From Siniperca chuatsi (taxonomy: Eukaryota > Chordata > Actinopteri > Centrarchiformes > Sinipercidae): a stretch of 64,000 nt of DNA. The stretch spans positions 268,501 through 332,500 of the forward strand of contig NC_058058.1 in NCBI RefSeq assembly GCF_020085105.1, given 5' to 3'. The position numbers and the translations under genes were made by a program. The notes under the pieces were generated by a model, which was not told where the DNA came from, searched no databases, and saw nothing but the letters and a program-made list of their open reading frames with translations. Shown here one piece after another: positions 1 through 11,686 of this stretch; position 1 is the stretch's first letter; each line of letters begins with the position of its first letter.

Positions 1-454
1 GTCTTCAGGGTCAGGCTCCTCAGTGTCCTTGATCAGTTCTTTATCCAGTCTTCAGGGTCAGGCTCCTCAGTGTCCCTGATCAGTTCTTTACCCGGTCTTC
101 AGGGTCAGGCTCCTCAGTGTCCCTGATCAGTTCTTTACCCGGTCTTCAGGGTCAGGCTCCTCAGTGACCCTGATCAGTTCTTTACCCGGTCTTCAGGGTC
201 AGGCTCCTCAGTGTCCCTGATCAGTTCTTTACCCAGTCTTCAGGGTCAGGCTCCTCAGTGTCCTTGATCAGTTCTTTACCCAGTCTTCAGGGTCAGGCTC
301 CTCAGTGTCCTTGATCAGTTCTTTACCCAGTCTTCAGGGTCAGGCTCCTCAGTGTCCCTGATCAGTTCTTTACCCAGTCTTCAGGGTCAGGCTCCTCAGT
401 GTCCCTGATCAGTTCTTTACCCAGTCTTCGGGGTCGGGCTCCTCAGTGTCCCTG
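1..454. repeat. 47-bp minisatellite
   Basis: About 9.7 head-to-tail copies of a 47-bp unit that begins GTCTTCAGGGTCAGG and ends TCTTTACCC(A/G). Copies differ by single substitutions (TCCTTGATC versus TCCCTGATC; the last copies have TTCGGGGTCGGG). The array runs off the left edge of the window, so its true length is unknown. No gene is seen within it. Confidence 0.95.
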
Positions 455-1605
455 AAGTCTGGACACAACAGTTAACGGCATGTTTCATGGTTCCATCTCA
501 TCATCATCAGTGACCTGTTCTCATCACGCAGTCCAAACAGTCATACACAGGTCAAGCAGTGATGTGCCTGGTACACAAAGAGTCATATATGAGTCATATC
601 AGAGTCCTTTGTATGTTTACAATCATGCGGTCCATTTGTTCTTGCCGTTACAGCACTTTCTCCTATATGTCCGTCTTCTTGTTCTTCTTACCACAATGCT
701 TTATTTCTGTTTCTCACTTATCCTCCCACCATGGCACTGCTTTCCTCTTTACCTTTACTTTTAGGAATGCTTTATAATGCAGCTGATATTACGCCTTGCT
801 TCATTTTATTGTCATATGTTTCTATGTCTATATTGTCATCAGTCTGATTTATGTATCTGTCACAAATCTGCTCTCTCTCTTTTCTGTTTGTTACATTTGC
901 GAGATTAAATATTAAACATCACAAACCACATCTCACATGCTCATTAAGATGATTAATACAGTGGAATTTATGTGCAAAGCAGCCATTATTCTCTGGCTAC
1001 ATGTCACGTAACAGTAACTGCTAATGAAAAATTATTCACACTGAGTCAAAGTTCACTTCTGATAAATGTATTGGTTATTTATTGGACGATTGCAGTAAAG
1101 CATAAGAAATACATTCTGCAAACTACAGGCAGCCTCCAGGTGGATCGAACAGGACATGAATATTTCTGGGACTTCCTGTATTTTCTTTGAAGGCTGCTGG
1201 AAACTGTCCGACTTGGCTGCAGCTTTCTGTCACCGCCCCCTGCTACTGACCCCTGACCTCGTCCACTTTCCAGGCGAGGCGCAGTTCATGTCCAACAAGC
1301 CTACAATTATAACTGTTGAGACTGCAGACATGATTAACCAATAAAAAACAAACTGAATAATCGTGGATTGACCTTAAGTTTCACCAGAATCTCTTACGGC
1401 CGTTGTGGCTACCTTTACCAAGCTAGCTTGTTTAGCTTGTCAACGAGACGTATTATTGCTTTCCTTATAGTTACTATTATTTTTTTTATATTAATATTAT
1501 TACCACTTCCATTACTATTACTTTACTTCTCTATGTGGAGCTTGCATTGTGCTACTGTATGTTCTCTTTCCTCCTGCTCTCTCTGCCCTCTGTTTCTTCT
1601 CGTTC
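455..1605. other. non-coding AT-rich stretch, no gene recognised
   Basis: Short open frames occur here but none shows a recognisable domain, a splice-supported structure or coding-like composition. The sequence is AT-rich with runs of T and (TTA)n near 1480-1520. Nothing further can be supported. Confidence 0.6.
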
Positions 1606-3330
1606 TCAATTCAATTTTTTTAATTCAAAGAGCTTTATTGGCATATTAATTTCATGAGACAGTGAAGATGCCACGGAGAGGTGGTAATAGGGACAGAATC
1701 TGTCTCCAAAGGGAGGCGTATTGGATACACTTCTTTGACACCCTCATTCTGAATGGGATGAATGAGGAGATTTCATTTACCTGTTTCTTATGAAATGAAT
1801 ATAATGTATGTTGTGTTTTTCATGTTTTAGTATCCTAGACCATGATACTCTGTGCCTGGAAAGATTGTGGCTCCCCCTATTGGGATGCACTTGTTGTGCT
1901 GGTTGCGGTTCCCTATAATTAACCCCACCTGTATAGGATATTGTTTGTGAAATTGCCAGCCTCTCAAAATGAGATGCAAATGCCCTTAAAATGAAAATAT
2001 AATTTATTGCAATTATTGCTGGGACAATATATCGTCCAACAAAAGTAGTTATGAGCAGGCCTGTGTGTGTGATAGGCTGTCAAGATAATTATTTGTCATA
2101 TTCAGTGATGTTGTGTAAACTGTGTCCCTCAGTTTGTGACATGCAGTCACATGTTGTGCAGCTCAGTTAGCTGCACGTCCTCCTCCTAATAGAATCTGTT
2201 GCTTTTTAATGTCATTTAGTTCTGTGAAGTTTCGGATTAACAAATCAAATTTCTTAAAGTATTCCACAATCATATTATTATATTTGTCACATTTTAAGAG
2301 GAAGTGCATCTCTGTCTCTACCTCAGCTGTCTGTATTTGGTCAGGATCTGTCTGTGGTCATTGAGCCTGTATTTGGTCAGGATCTGTCTGTGTCACTGAG
2401 CCTGTATTTGGTCAGGATCTGTCTGTGGTCACTGAGTCTGTATTTGGTCAGGATCTGTCTGTGGTCATTGAGCCTGTATTTGGTCAGGATCTGTCTGTGT
2501 TCACTGAGCCTGTATTTGGTCAGGATCTGTCTGTGGTCACTGAGCCTGTATTTGGTCAGGATCTGTCTGTGGTCACTGAGTCTGTATTTGGTCAGGATCT
2601 GTCTGTGGTCACTGAGCCTGTATTTGGTCAGGATCTGTCTGTGGTCATTGAGCCTGTATTTGGTCAGGATCTGACTGTGGTCATTGAGCCTGTATTTGGT
2701 CAGGATCTGTCTGTGTTCACTGAGTCTGTATTTGGTCAGGATCTGTCTGTGTTCACTGAGTCTGTATTTGGTCAGGATCTGTCTGTGGTCATTGAGCCTG
2801 TATTTAGTCAGGATCTGTCTGTGGTCACTGAGCCTGTATTTGGTCAGGATCTGTCTGTGGTCATTGAGTCTGTATTTGGTCAGGATCTGTCTGTGGTCAC
2901 TGAGCCTGTATTTGGTCAGGATCTGTCTGTGGTCATTGAGCCTGTATTTGGTCAGGATCGGTCTCTGCGTTGTGTCTCTGACAGTAAAGAGATACTCCAG
3001 TTTATATTCATGGTTTAGGGCCAGATAGCAATTAAGTTTGTTATGAGTTTTGGTTTGATTTGTCCACTGTTCCAAATAGGCATCTTTTGTTAATTTAATA
3101 ATTTGGTTTATTCTGATTATTGGTTGGAAAGCAGTGCTGGTCTGAACAGTATTGGGTGTTATTTGATCAGTAAGTCTCAGGATCAGCTGACAGAAGGGAC
3201 TCTTTTGGGGGTTAAGTTATTTGGGTTTGTAGTGCCTGAAATCTCAGTGTGTCTTTGGGTTTCAATTTGAGATGTAACCAAAATTTAACCCTCTCTCTTT
3301 CTCTCTCAATCGGAAGTAGCGGATGGTCGC
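1606..3330 (-). mobile_element. LINE 3' portion (reverse-transcriptase C-terminal tail), interrupted by a minisatellite
   Basis: On the minus strand, protein similarity to the C-terminal tail of a fish non-LTR retrotransposon is readable on both sides of the 36-bp array. Upstream, around 3075-2970, are the segments NQTKTHNKLNCYLALNHEYK and LEYLFTVRD. Downstream, around 2330-2170, are EVETEMHFLLKCDKYNN and then FTELNDIKKQQILL. The second block contains a Cys/His-like knuckle. The plus-strand sequence near 1606-1650 (AATTC repeats, then AGCTTTATTGGCAT) resembles the usual 3' end of fish LINEs. The copy is 5'-truncated and has stops and frameshifts. The exact clade is uncertain, and the left and right limits are approximate. 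Confidence 0.65.
2335..2965. repeat. 36-bp minisatellite in frame with a LINE coding tail
   Basis: About 17 copies of a 36-bp unit (plus strand: GTATTTGGTCAGGATCTGTC followed by TGTGGTCATTGAGCCT). The minus-strand translation of one unit is RQILTKYRLSDH, with S/N and D/E variants. This is a natural segment of the surrounding LINE reverse-transcriptase tail, so the array grew from coding sequence. Because 36 is a multiple of three, the minus frame stays open through the array. One unit near 2390 lacks one base. Confidence 0.93.
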
Positions 3331-3430
3331 CAACCCTGAATCTGGTTCTGCTCGAGGTTTTTCCTCTTAAAGGAAGTTTTTCCTTGCCACTGTAGCCAAG
3401 TTCTTGCTCAGCTGGATGGATTAACCAATT
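3318..3430 (+). mobile_element. L2-type LINE 3'-UTR fragment
   Basis: The stretch containing TCTGGTTCTGCTCGAGGTTT, then CTTAAAGGAAGTTTTTCC and TTGCCACTGTAGCCAAG, is the characteristic 3'-UTR of a very common fish L2-like LINE. A longer copy lies at 6680-6950. Only the tail is present, with no coding part. Nothing gene-like is seen from here to 3808. Confidence 0.7.
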
Positions 3431-3808
3431 AAAAATGATACATTAATTTAAGTTCACATTCTGATCTGATGAGCTTCCTAGCTGCTGTACCTAGGAGATT
3501 GTTAGCTACAACAGCTACAGTCGCTGCAGAAGCTAACAGTAGCTAACAGTAGTGACAGCGTTTCCTGCAGGTCTGAAACAGCCTCCTGCAACAGAACCCA
3601 CTGTTTGTTTAGAAGAACGTCTCCTGACAGCCTGCGGTCACATACAGAATCATTTCACAACATTACAGCAGCCACAAAACCAGTTTTAACACCTTTGTTC
3701 TTTACATTTAAGACCTTTCAATACCTTCTAAGGACTTTTGTTTTTGGGCTTTTCAAGACCTGCAAATACTTAGGAAGGTTGGTGTACGGGTTTAAGACAA
3801 TGACCACG

Positions 3809-4621
3809 TCACTGCAAAGTCCTTGGTTTGAATCTGACATGGGACCTTTGTTGCAAGTTGTCAATTAAGTGGAAGCGCTGATTAAAACATTTATCACAAA
3901 ATGAGCAACTGAATGGTTTCTCTCCTGTGTGGATTTTCATGTGGATTTGCAGAGAGTACTTACAGCTAAATCTTTTTCCACACTCAGAGCAGCTCATTGG
4001 TTTCTTATCAGTATTACATCACTTACTGGGACGTTGTTATTTTTCAGAGAGTTCAAACCTGAATGAGGTTCTCTGGTCTCCTTCCAGTCATCACTGTCTT
4101 CAGTCTCAGAGGAGTCTTCAGTCTTGTCACCAGTATGTGGTTCTAAATGTGTATCTGGATCAGAGATCCTGGCTGGTCCTGGTCCTCCACAGTCCTCTCA
4201 ATCAGCTCCTGTTTCCATCTGTCCAGCTGAGCTGCTGAAGCTGCGAGGCCTGACGACCGACACACTGGTGGGTTTTGAGCTGATTAAGCCAAGTGAATCT
4301 TGTGTTTCTCTCCTGTATGAACGGCCATGTGTTCTGTCAGACTGCCCTTCTGTGTAAATCTTTTACCACAAACAGAACAAATAAATGCTTTCTCTCCTGT
4401 GTGAATCCTCATGTGTATCTTCAGACTTGTCTTGCAGCCTATTCCTTGACCACACTCAGAGCAGCTAAACAGGTTTTCACCACTATTTTATGTTATATTA
4501 CTTAATGGGACTTCTTTATTATTGTGAGAGTTTAAACCTGACTGAGGGTCTCTGGTCTCCTCCCCGTCATCATCCCTGTCTTCAGTCTCAGGTTCAGAAG
4601 CGTCAGACAGCTGCTGGACGT
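3809..4621 (-). pseudogene. decayed C2H2 zinc-finger gene (finger exon)
   Basis: The minus strand begins at an acceptor (CCTGCAG before 4621) followed by the VQQL-like start typical of the fish zinc-finger exon. It then jumps to the acidic linker (ETEDRDDDGEETRDPQSGL). Finger-like units follow, such as [42 protein letters not shown] and [21 protein letters not shown]. The HIKEEQEEL segment present in the two intact paralogues is missing. Stop codons (for example after SNIT) and several frameshifts break the frame, and the second zinc-binding positions of some fingers are lost. The family binds DNA in the nucleus, but this copy should not make a full protein. A possible first-exon remnant lies at 7055-7105. 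Confidence 0.85.
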
Positions 4622-4943
4622 CTGCAGGACACACTGAAATACAGACACAGAGGCATTATGGGAGAAATGATGTGACATTCACTGACTCAAAGAGAAAAGT
4701 TACCATAGTAACCAAAGACGCTACAGTAAAAAAAAAAAAAACAATACTTAAATCAATAATAGTGAGTTTGTATCATCATAAATAGAAAAGATTCAGTAAA
4801 ATGACCATTAATGATGTGACTGCTTTGTTCAGGATGTTCATGTAGTTCAGCTGTTTCCTCTGATGAACAACCAACATGTCACCTGCTGTAATGAACTTCT
4901 GCAGGTAAATGAAGGAGGTGAAACCGGTACGACAGTCAAGACC
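4622..4943. other. non-coding, no feature seen
   Basis: Contains an A-run at about 4728-4741 and otherwise plain AT-rich sequence. It would be intron of the decayed zinc-finger gene on its minus strand. Confidence 0.4.
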
Positions 4944-5750
4944 TAAATTCTGATTTATAACAGTGCGCATGCGCGTCCCACGCCGATCTTCCTTTATAAA
5001 TCACAATCAACTCAAAATTTGGCGTACATGAATGAGCTGTTTGTCCCACCCTTTCATTGCCGATAGTTGCCTATAAATGAAACGCCCCTAATCAATATGA
5101 ATCCATACTGACTGCATGAAGACAAAGATGGCAAATTCTGACAGAAAAGCTAGAAAAAAAAAATTCACCCAGCGTGAGACTGAAGTGGACTGTGGGCATT
5201 ACAAACGCTAAAGAGGTCGGACCCTCTCTGAGATGAAAAAGAAGTGGTTCGAGAAAAGCCAAAAGGCGCCTAGCCTTACAGGGACAGTGTTTGTGCCACG
5301 GGCGGGGGAAAGGAGACACCGGAGCTCGACCCTCGCCAAGTCAGATTCACGTTCTGTATGAACCAAGCGGCAACATCCGGGGCTGAAAAATGGTGGTTTC
5401 ATCAACACCTTCGGCCCGCCTCAGCTCCACCTCTTTGCCCATTTCTGGATTAGCCGGAGTCAGGGACTACCAAGTTGGCGACGGCCGGAGCCACCGGAGC
5501 CACCGGAGCCACCGGAGCCGCCCACTTTGAGCTTCACAACAGCTCTTCAGAAACTTCTGGGTGACGTCACGGACACTACGTCAATGTTATATACAGTCTA
5601 TGGTCTGAACATACTCATGACAAAAACAACAGTTTACTGTGGAGGGCCGCACATTCTCCCGTTGTGTTTGTTTTTTATGAATCCCAAAGTTTGCTTCGTA
5701 AGTGGCGTTCGCCTTCTTTTGTGTCTACGAAACGTTTATAAATGAGGCCC
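4944..5750 (+). mobile_element. PIF/Harbinger-derived remnant with Myb/SANT-like coding fragment
   Basis: The right end has TTATAAATGAGGCCCCCTGG, matching the terminal sequence of the Harbinger-type MITE at 63241-63849. The left end (GATTTATAACAGTGCGC near 4950) is a degraded version of that element's start. Inside on the plus strand are fragments such as KKKFTQRE and RTLSEMKKKWFEK, which resemble the Myb/SANT-like DNA-binding protein of Harbinger elements. A short GAGCCACCG tandem repeat lies at 5489-5521. Frameshifted and inactive. Confidence 0.55.
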
Positions 5751-5844
5751 CCTGGTCTTATGTGGTCTAGATGTAGAAAAAGCTGTGAAATTGTTTTTTT
5801 TACAAATAGAATCCACCGTTGAAATAGCACAACAAAAGGAGAGT

Positions 5845-6560
5845 TAAATGTGGACATCAGATCTCTGTCATCTAAAGCTGTACTAGTGAACGATTTAATA
5901 TCAGAGAATCATATTGACTTATTCTGTCTCACTGAAACCTGGCTGGGTCATGAAGAATATGTTAGCCTAAATGAATCCACTCCGCCCCGCCATATTAATG
6001 CTCACGTTCCTCGAGGCACTGGCCGAGGAGGTGGAGCTGCAGCATCTTCGACTCAAGCCTATTAATCAGCCCTAAACCTAAACTAAACTATAACTCATTC
6101 GAAAGCCTTGTTCTTAGTCTTTCACACCCGACCTGGAAAACACGACAGCCAGTTCTATTTGTTATAGTGTACCGCGCTCCTGGTCCTTATTCTGAGTTTT
6201 TATCTGAAATCTCAGAGCTTTTATCAAGTTTAGTCCTTAAAACAGATAAAGTAATTATTGTAGGTGATTTCAATATTCATGTGGACGTTGAAAATGATGC
6301 TTTAGTACTGCGTTTATCTCATTATTAGATATCAGATCGATCTCAGTTTGTACATGTTAACGGTGAGTCCTCCGTGCACGCCAAAGTTAGTCACAGAGTT
6401 CCACAAGGTTCTGTGCTTGGACCGATTCTACTCACCTTATATATGCTTCCTCTAGGCAATATTATTAGGAAACACTCCATAAACTTTCATTGTTATGCGG
6501 ATGATACCCAGTTATATCTATCGATCAAGCCAGATGAAACTAACCAGTTACCAGACTCAA
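5845..6560 (+). mobile_element. L2-like LINE fragments (endonuclease and reverse transcriptase)
   Basis: Near 5850-5960 the plus strand reads ...SENHIDLFCLTETWLG, the start of an apurinic-type endonuclease domain. Near 6374-6560 it reads [20 protein letters not shown] then [11 protein letters not shown], which is the reverse-transcriptase core with its catalytic YADD. Most of the domains between them are deleted and frameshifted. Its 3'-UTR follows at 6680-6950. Confidence 0.85.
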
Positions 6561-6679
6561 TGGGGGGCGGCCATCTGCTGCTGCCATGTTTGGTTTTGAG
6601 AGAGGGAGGGAGGGAGGAGGGGTTTGGGGGAAGGGGATAGAGTTTGGGTTAGGTTGTCTCTCTCTGATGGCCGCCCCCC

Positions 6680-6950
6680 CACCCTGAGTCTGGTTCTGCT
6701 CGAGGTTTCTGCCTCTTAAAGGAGGTTTTTCTTGCCACTGTGGCCAAGTGCTTGCTCATGGTGGGATTTGTTGGGTCTCTGTAAATAATATTATAAAGAG
6801 TTCAGTCTGGACCTGCTCTGTAGGAAAAGGTGGCGTGACAGCGAGCTGCTGTAGCAAAAGAGTTTCAATAAAGTGTTTCTGATTCTGATTCTGAAAGTGC
6901 AATGAGATAACTTCTGTTTTAAAGGCGCCTCTTAAATAAAATTTAATTGA
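6680..6950 (+). mobile_element. L2-like LINE 3'-UTR
   Basis: Contains GAGTCTGGTTCTGCTCGAGG, TTGCCACTGTGGCCAAG, GGATTTGTTGGGTCTCTGTA and an AATAAAG near the end, which are hallmarks of the fish L2-type 3' tail. A G/A-rich insertion (about 6600-6640, GGGAGGGAGG) and a (TAA)n run at about 6953-6972 flank it. Confidence 0.8.
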
Positions 6951-7054
6951 ACAATAATAATAATAATAATAACCTTAACACCGCACCCTTGCACGACTCC
7001 AGCCTGATGAATTTCCAGCAGTCTGAGCATCAGCTGTCAACACACCTGAGCAGA

Positions 7055-7105
7055 GAGGTGAAGCGGACAGACCTGCGCTGTGTAGCCGAATCTGAGGCTG
7101 AGCCA
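7055..7105 (-). pseudogene. remnant of a zinc-finger first exon
   Basis: On the minus strand the sequence reads into a donor as GCTACACAGCGCAG then GTCTGTCCGC. It is closely similar to the end of exon 1 of the minus-strand zinc-finger gene (31876 side, CACAGAGCAG then GTCTGTCCGC). The rest of that exon is not recognisable, so this is probably the dead first exon of the decayed gene at 3809-4621. Confidence 0.5.
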
Positions 7106-7386
7106 GAGGTGAAACCTTCAGCACAGAGTCCGTTCAGACGGGTTTATCCGGACACACGGAGGCTCTTCCTCAACACAACAACGGGACTCGAGCGATGAAG
7201 CTAAACAAGCTAAAAACAGTTACCGCAACAAGGGATAGAGCTTCCGGTGCAACGTCAGAGGCCTTCACAATAAGACTCATTTAACGCTTTTAATATGTCA
7301 TTTTGTATTTTACTCTAATCGTGTTGCAGTCACATATAATAGTATTTCTTTAAATATGAGAAAACACTTTGGGTCATCGCCGTGAG

Positions 7387-7415
7387 TTTTATTTTGAAAC
7401 CCGTCCCCGGAAGTG
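7387..7415 (+). promoter_or_regulatory. ETS-site promoter motif of the 17-finger gene
   Basis: TTTTATTTTGAAACCCG followed by TCCCCGGAAGTG. CCGGAAGTG is the ETS/GABP consensus. It lies about 100 bp before the start codon of the gene at 7512. The same compound motif occurs at 36291-36319, upstream of JTB. Confidence 0.55.
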
Positions 7416-7511
7416 AGAGGTGTGACGCTGAGCTCGGTTAGCAGAGGGAACCGTTAGCAGAATCCAAATAACGGCAGAAACACCGACTTCAGTTCGTTAA
7501 ACGGGGCAGAG

Positions 7512-10500
7512 ATGGACCGACACCGTGAACTGCCGGATGTGGTTTTAAACCCGGAAAGGAAGCTGAGGGGAACAGGTTTGTGATCAGCTGGGAACAGCTT
7601 TACTGCTCTGCTGATGTTGCTAAGCTAACGTTAGCGGTTAGCCTCAGCTAGCTGGTTTGTTGACGCTTTGAAGCATAGAGAGGCAAAGTCCCTCCCCTTC
7701 CGGTGACCACGGGACCTTATTCCTGAAAACAATGTGTGCGGCAGACAAGGCAATCAGTTTATTTGATGCATGTCAAGTATGAAGTCATACAGAATATAAT
7801 ATTCATGTTTTCCTATAATTTGTATATTTGGTCTCACACCTTTGTACATGGAAATGGATAATCTGCCGTGTGATGCAAGATACTAACGTTACATAGATAT
7901 TAGAATAACCCTATTATGCGTGTTTAGCCATTTCCACTGAGGCCAATTTCCAAGTCATCAGATTTTATCCTGAGTACCAATATCCACTCACATTAATCCA
8001 AATTCATTTCCAGATTCCAATACTGCAATAACAGTAAGTGATAATTACGTTGTATGAAGACAGAACAGTATACAATCAACAATTAGGTGTCAGTGTATTG
8101 AAAAACAGTACAGAGTTTATTAAAACTGTACATCGTGTTTAATTAGTAAAGTAGTTTAAAAACAGTACAGTTAGCTGATAATTAGCCTGATCAGCCGCCG
8201 TCAATCAATACAAACACATATTAGACTGTAAACCATTAATCAAACCAATAACTAACTGCAGTCAATGTCAGACATCCTTATCATACTTTAGCAGTTACCC
8301 TGTTAGCTTTAGCCTCAGTCTGTTAGCATGATATCATGACCTGGGACCTGTTAGCTTTCTGAAATTAAGGACTCATTGTTTCAGAAAAAAGAATTTATCT
8401 GGAATGTCTTAGCAAACACTCGGCCATTATGCATAATAGCTAACGGACCGGTACCAGGTCCCGGCCTGGTTGTTGAGAATCACTGCATCAGGTGACCAGT
8501 AATAACATTAAAACACAAGTCTTTGCGTGTTTAATTCCTGTTTATGTAGCTGTCAGTGTAAACATCGACAGTTTACTCAGGAATATGAAACATTAACATA
8601 TTTTATTGATTGTTCCAGAGCCAAGGAGCCAGTACTGCAAAGGCTCGATCACCCTTTGTTTTTAACCTAGAATCTGGAATGAAAGAAAGTACAACAACAA
8701 AACAAAAGAAACTCAGAAATATGAGATTCTGTGTCACTATTAGGACTTATTCAAGCCAAAAATACAACAAAACATTTGTTAATGTGTTTTTATTAAAATT
8801 CTTATGAACATCACTGCTGTCACTGTAATATCCAGCTCGGGTTAATATTAATAGTCTGTCTGTGTTTCAGCTTTACCTTCAGATGTCCAAAAAGTGATTG
8901 TTGTTAAAGAAGAGCAGCAGGAGTGGAGCCCCAGTCTGGACCAGGACCCAGAGCCCCCACACATTAAAGAGGAGCAGGAGGAGCTCTGGACCAGTCAGGA
9001 GGGAGAGCAGCTCCGAGGGCTGGAGGAGGCCGATATCACCAAGTTCCCATTCACTCCTGTCCCTGTGAAGAGTGAAGAAGATGAAGAGAAACCTCAGTCC
9101 TCACAGCTTCATCAAAGCCAAACTGAACTGATGGAAACAGGAGCTGATGGAGAGGACTGTGGAGGACCAGGACCAGCCAGGAACTCAGATACAGATACAT
9201 ATTTACAACCTGACACTGATGACAAGACTTCAGACTCTTCTGTAGCTGAGACTGAAGACAGTGATGATGATTGGAAGGAGACCAGAGACCCTCGGTCAGG
9301 TTTAAACTCTCTTAGAAATAAAGAAACTGCTGCCAGTGACGTGAGATGTAAAACTGGTGAGAAACCATTCAGCTGCTCTGAATGTGGGAAAATATTTGAC
9401 TGCAAGGGAAGCCTGAAGAGACACTTGAAAATTCACACAGGAGAGAAACCATTTAGTTGCTCAGTTTGTGGTAAAAGATTTACACATCGGGCAAATATGA
9501 ACCAACACATGGCCGTCCACACAGGAGAAAAACGCTACAGCTGCAGTGTTTGTGACAAAAGATTCACCTGGTCTACTCAGGTCAAGACTCATCGCTGTGT
9601 CGATGAGTCCTCTCAGCTGAATGAAGTGAAATCCTTCAGCTGCTCTGAGTGCAGTAAAACATTTGGCCGCAACACAAATCTGAAGGCTCACATGAGAATC
9701 CACACGGGAGAGAAACCATTCAGCTGCCCAGTCTGTGATGAAAGATTCACTTGGCATCATCAGCTCCAAACCCACAACTGTGTCGGTCGTCGGTCCTCAC
9801 AGCTTCATCAAAACCAAACTGAGGAGAACAGAGAGGCAGAGCCTCCAGCCAGCAGCTCAGCTGGACAGATGGAAACAGGAGCTGATGGAGAGGACTGTGG
9901 AGGACCAGGACCAGCCAGGAACTCTAATCCAGATACACATTTACAACAAGATACTGATGACAAGACTGAAGACAGTGATGACTGGGAGGAGACCAGAGAA
10001 CCTCAGTCAGGTTTAAACTCTCTGAAAAATGATGAAGTTCCTGTTAGTGATATGAGATGTAATATTGCAGAGAAACCATTTAGCTGCTCTGAGTGTGGGA
10101 AAAGATTTTGTCACAAGGACTATCTGAAGAGACACATGAGAATTCATACAGGAGAGAAACCCTTTAACTGCTCCTTTTGTGGCGAAAGATTTCTTCGAAG
10201 GACAACCTTAATTAGTCACACAAGTCTTCATACAGGAGAAAAACCCTTCAGCTGTTCAGTTTGTAAGAAACATTTTAGTTACAGAGGAAGCGTTTGGAGT
10301 CACATGAGGATCCACGCATGGCAGAAACGATTCAATTCCAACGTTAGTGACATAAAATTAATTAACATGCACAGTGGAGCAGAATCAGCAAAGAGCGTAC
10401 ATCATTTACAACCACATACTGATGACAAGACCGAAGACTGTCATAAACATGTGACTGGAGTCAGTGTTGATGATGGGAAGGAGAGCAGAGATCCTCAGTC

Positions 10501-11686
10501 AGGTTTAACCTCTCTGAAAAATGATGAAGTCCCTGTCAGTGATATGAGATGTAAAACTGCTGAGAAACCATTTAGCTGCTCTGAGTGTGGGAAAAGATTT
10601 GGTCGCAAGACACATCTGAAGTCACATATGAGAATTCACACAGGAGAGAAACCGTTTGGTTGCTCAGTTTGTGGTAAAAGATTTTCACATCGGGCAAATA
10701 TGAACCAACACATGTCCGCCCACACAGGAGAGAAACGCTACAGCTGCAGTGTTTGTGACAAAAGATTCACCTGGTCTACTCAGCTCAAACACCATCAGTG
10801 TGTTGGTCGTCAGTCATCACAGCTTCATCAGGCAGAGCCTCCAGCCAGCAGCTCAGCTGAACAGATGAAAACAGGAGCTGATGGAGAGGACTGTGGAGGA
10901 CCAGGACCAGCCAGGATCTCAGATCCAGATACACATTTACAACCTGAGACTGATGACAAGACTGAAGACTCTTCTGAACGTAAGGTCAGTGATGGTGATG
11001 AGGAGACCAGAGAACCTCAGTCAGGTTTAATTATGTGTAATAATGCTGAGAAACCAATCAGCTGCTCTGAATGCGGGAAAAGATTTGGTCACAGTGGAAA
11101 TCTGAGCCGACACATGAGAATTCACACAGGAGAGAAACCATTCAGCTGCTCTGTGTGCGGTCGAGGCTTTGCTGACAAGGCGACTCTGACAAAACACATG
11201 AGGACGCATACAGGAGAGAAACCATTCAGTTGTTTGGTTTGTGGTAAAAGATTTACACATAGAGTGAGTTTAAAACAACACATGGCTCAGCACGCAAGGG
11301 AGAAGCAGGTTAGTTGTGTTGGCGAGTCCTCTCAGCTGATCGAAGTGGAAACATTCACCTGCTCTAAGTGTGAGAAAACATTTGGACGTAAGGACACACT
11401 ACAGGAACACATGAGGACTCACACAGGAGAGAAACCGTTCAGCTGCTCTGAGTGCAGCAAAACATTCGGCCGTAAATCAAATCTGAAGGCTCACATGAGA
11501 ATCCACACAGGAGAGAAACGATTCAGCTGCTCAGTTTGTCACCAGAGATTCACTTGGCATCATCAGCTCAAAAACCACCAGTGTTTCGTTCACTCAGCTG
11601 ACTGTGGAGGATCAAAGCCAGCCAGGAACCGAGTGCTGATGCCACGCCCACGCAGCGATGAACTCGTAGTGTTTGTGTACCTGTAG
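7512..11686 (+). CDS. C2H2 zinc-finger protein, 17 finger-like units
   Basis: Two coding exons: 7512-7575 and 8871-11686, with donor ACAG|GTTTG, acceptor TTTCAG|CTTTACC and matching phase, giving 959 residues. Exon 1 encodes MDRHRELPDVVLNPERKLRG. Exon 2 opens with LPSDVQKVIVVKEEQQEW and an acidic segment with HIKEEQEELWTSQEGEQL. It then carries 17 units of C-x2-C-x12-H type between about 9360 and 11590, most joined by TGEKP linkers. They fall in four modules separated by a repeated acidic linker with GADGEDCGGPGPAR. Units 3, 5 and 11 have lost the second zinc-binding histidine and keep only H-x-C; the final unit is H-x4-H. By family it should be a nuclear sequence-specific DNA-binding regulator; target and effect are unknown. 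No KRAB or SCAN domain is seen. The frame is intact. Intron 7576-8870 holds nothing recognisable. The gene belongs to a large teleost family and has no one-to-one symbol. Confidence 0.9.

Noticed and set aside
1-454. Possible CRISPR-like array
   Set aside because: Units are contiguous 47-mers with no unique spacers, and the DNA is eukaryotic.
2354-3028. Plus-strand frames encoding VFGQDLSVV repeats
   Set aside because: Antisense of the LINE-derived array; the minus frame has the family match.
9112-11260. Minus-strand frames inside the 17-finger gene
   Set aside because: Shadows of the zinc-finger coding sequence; the plus frame has intact fingers over the whole length.
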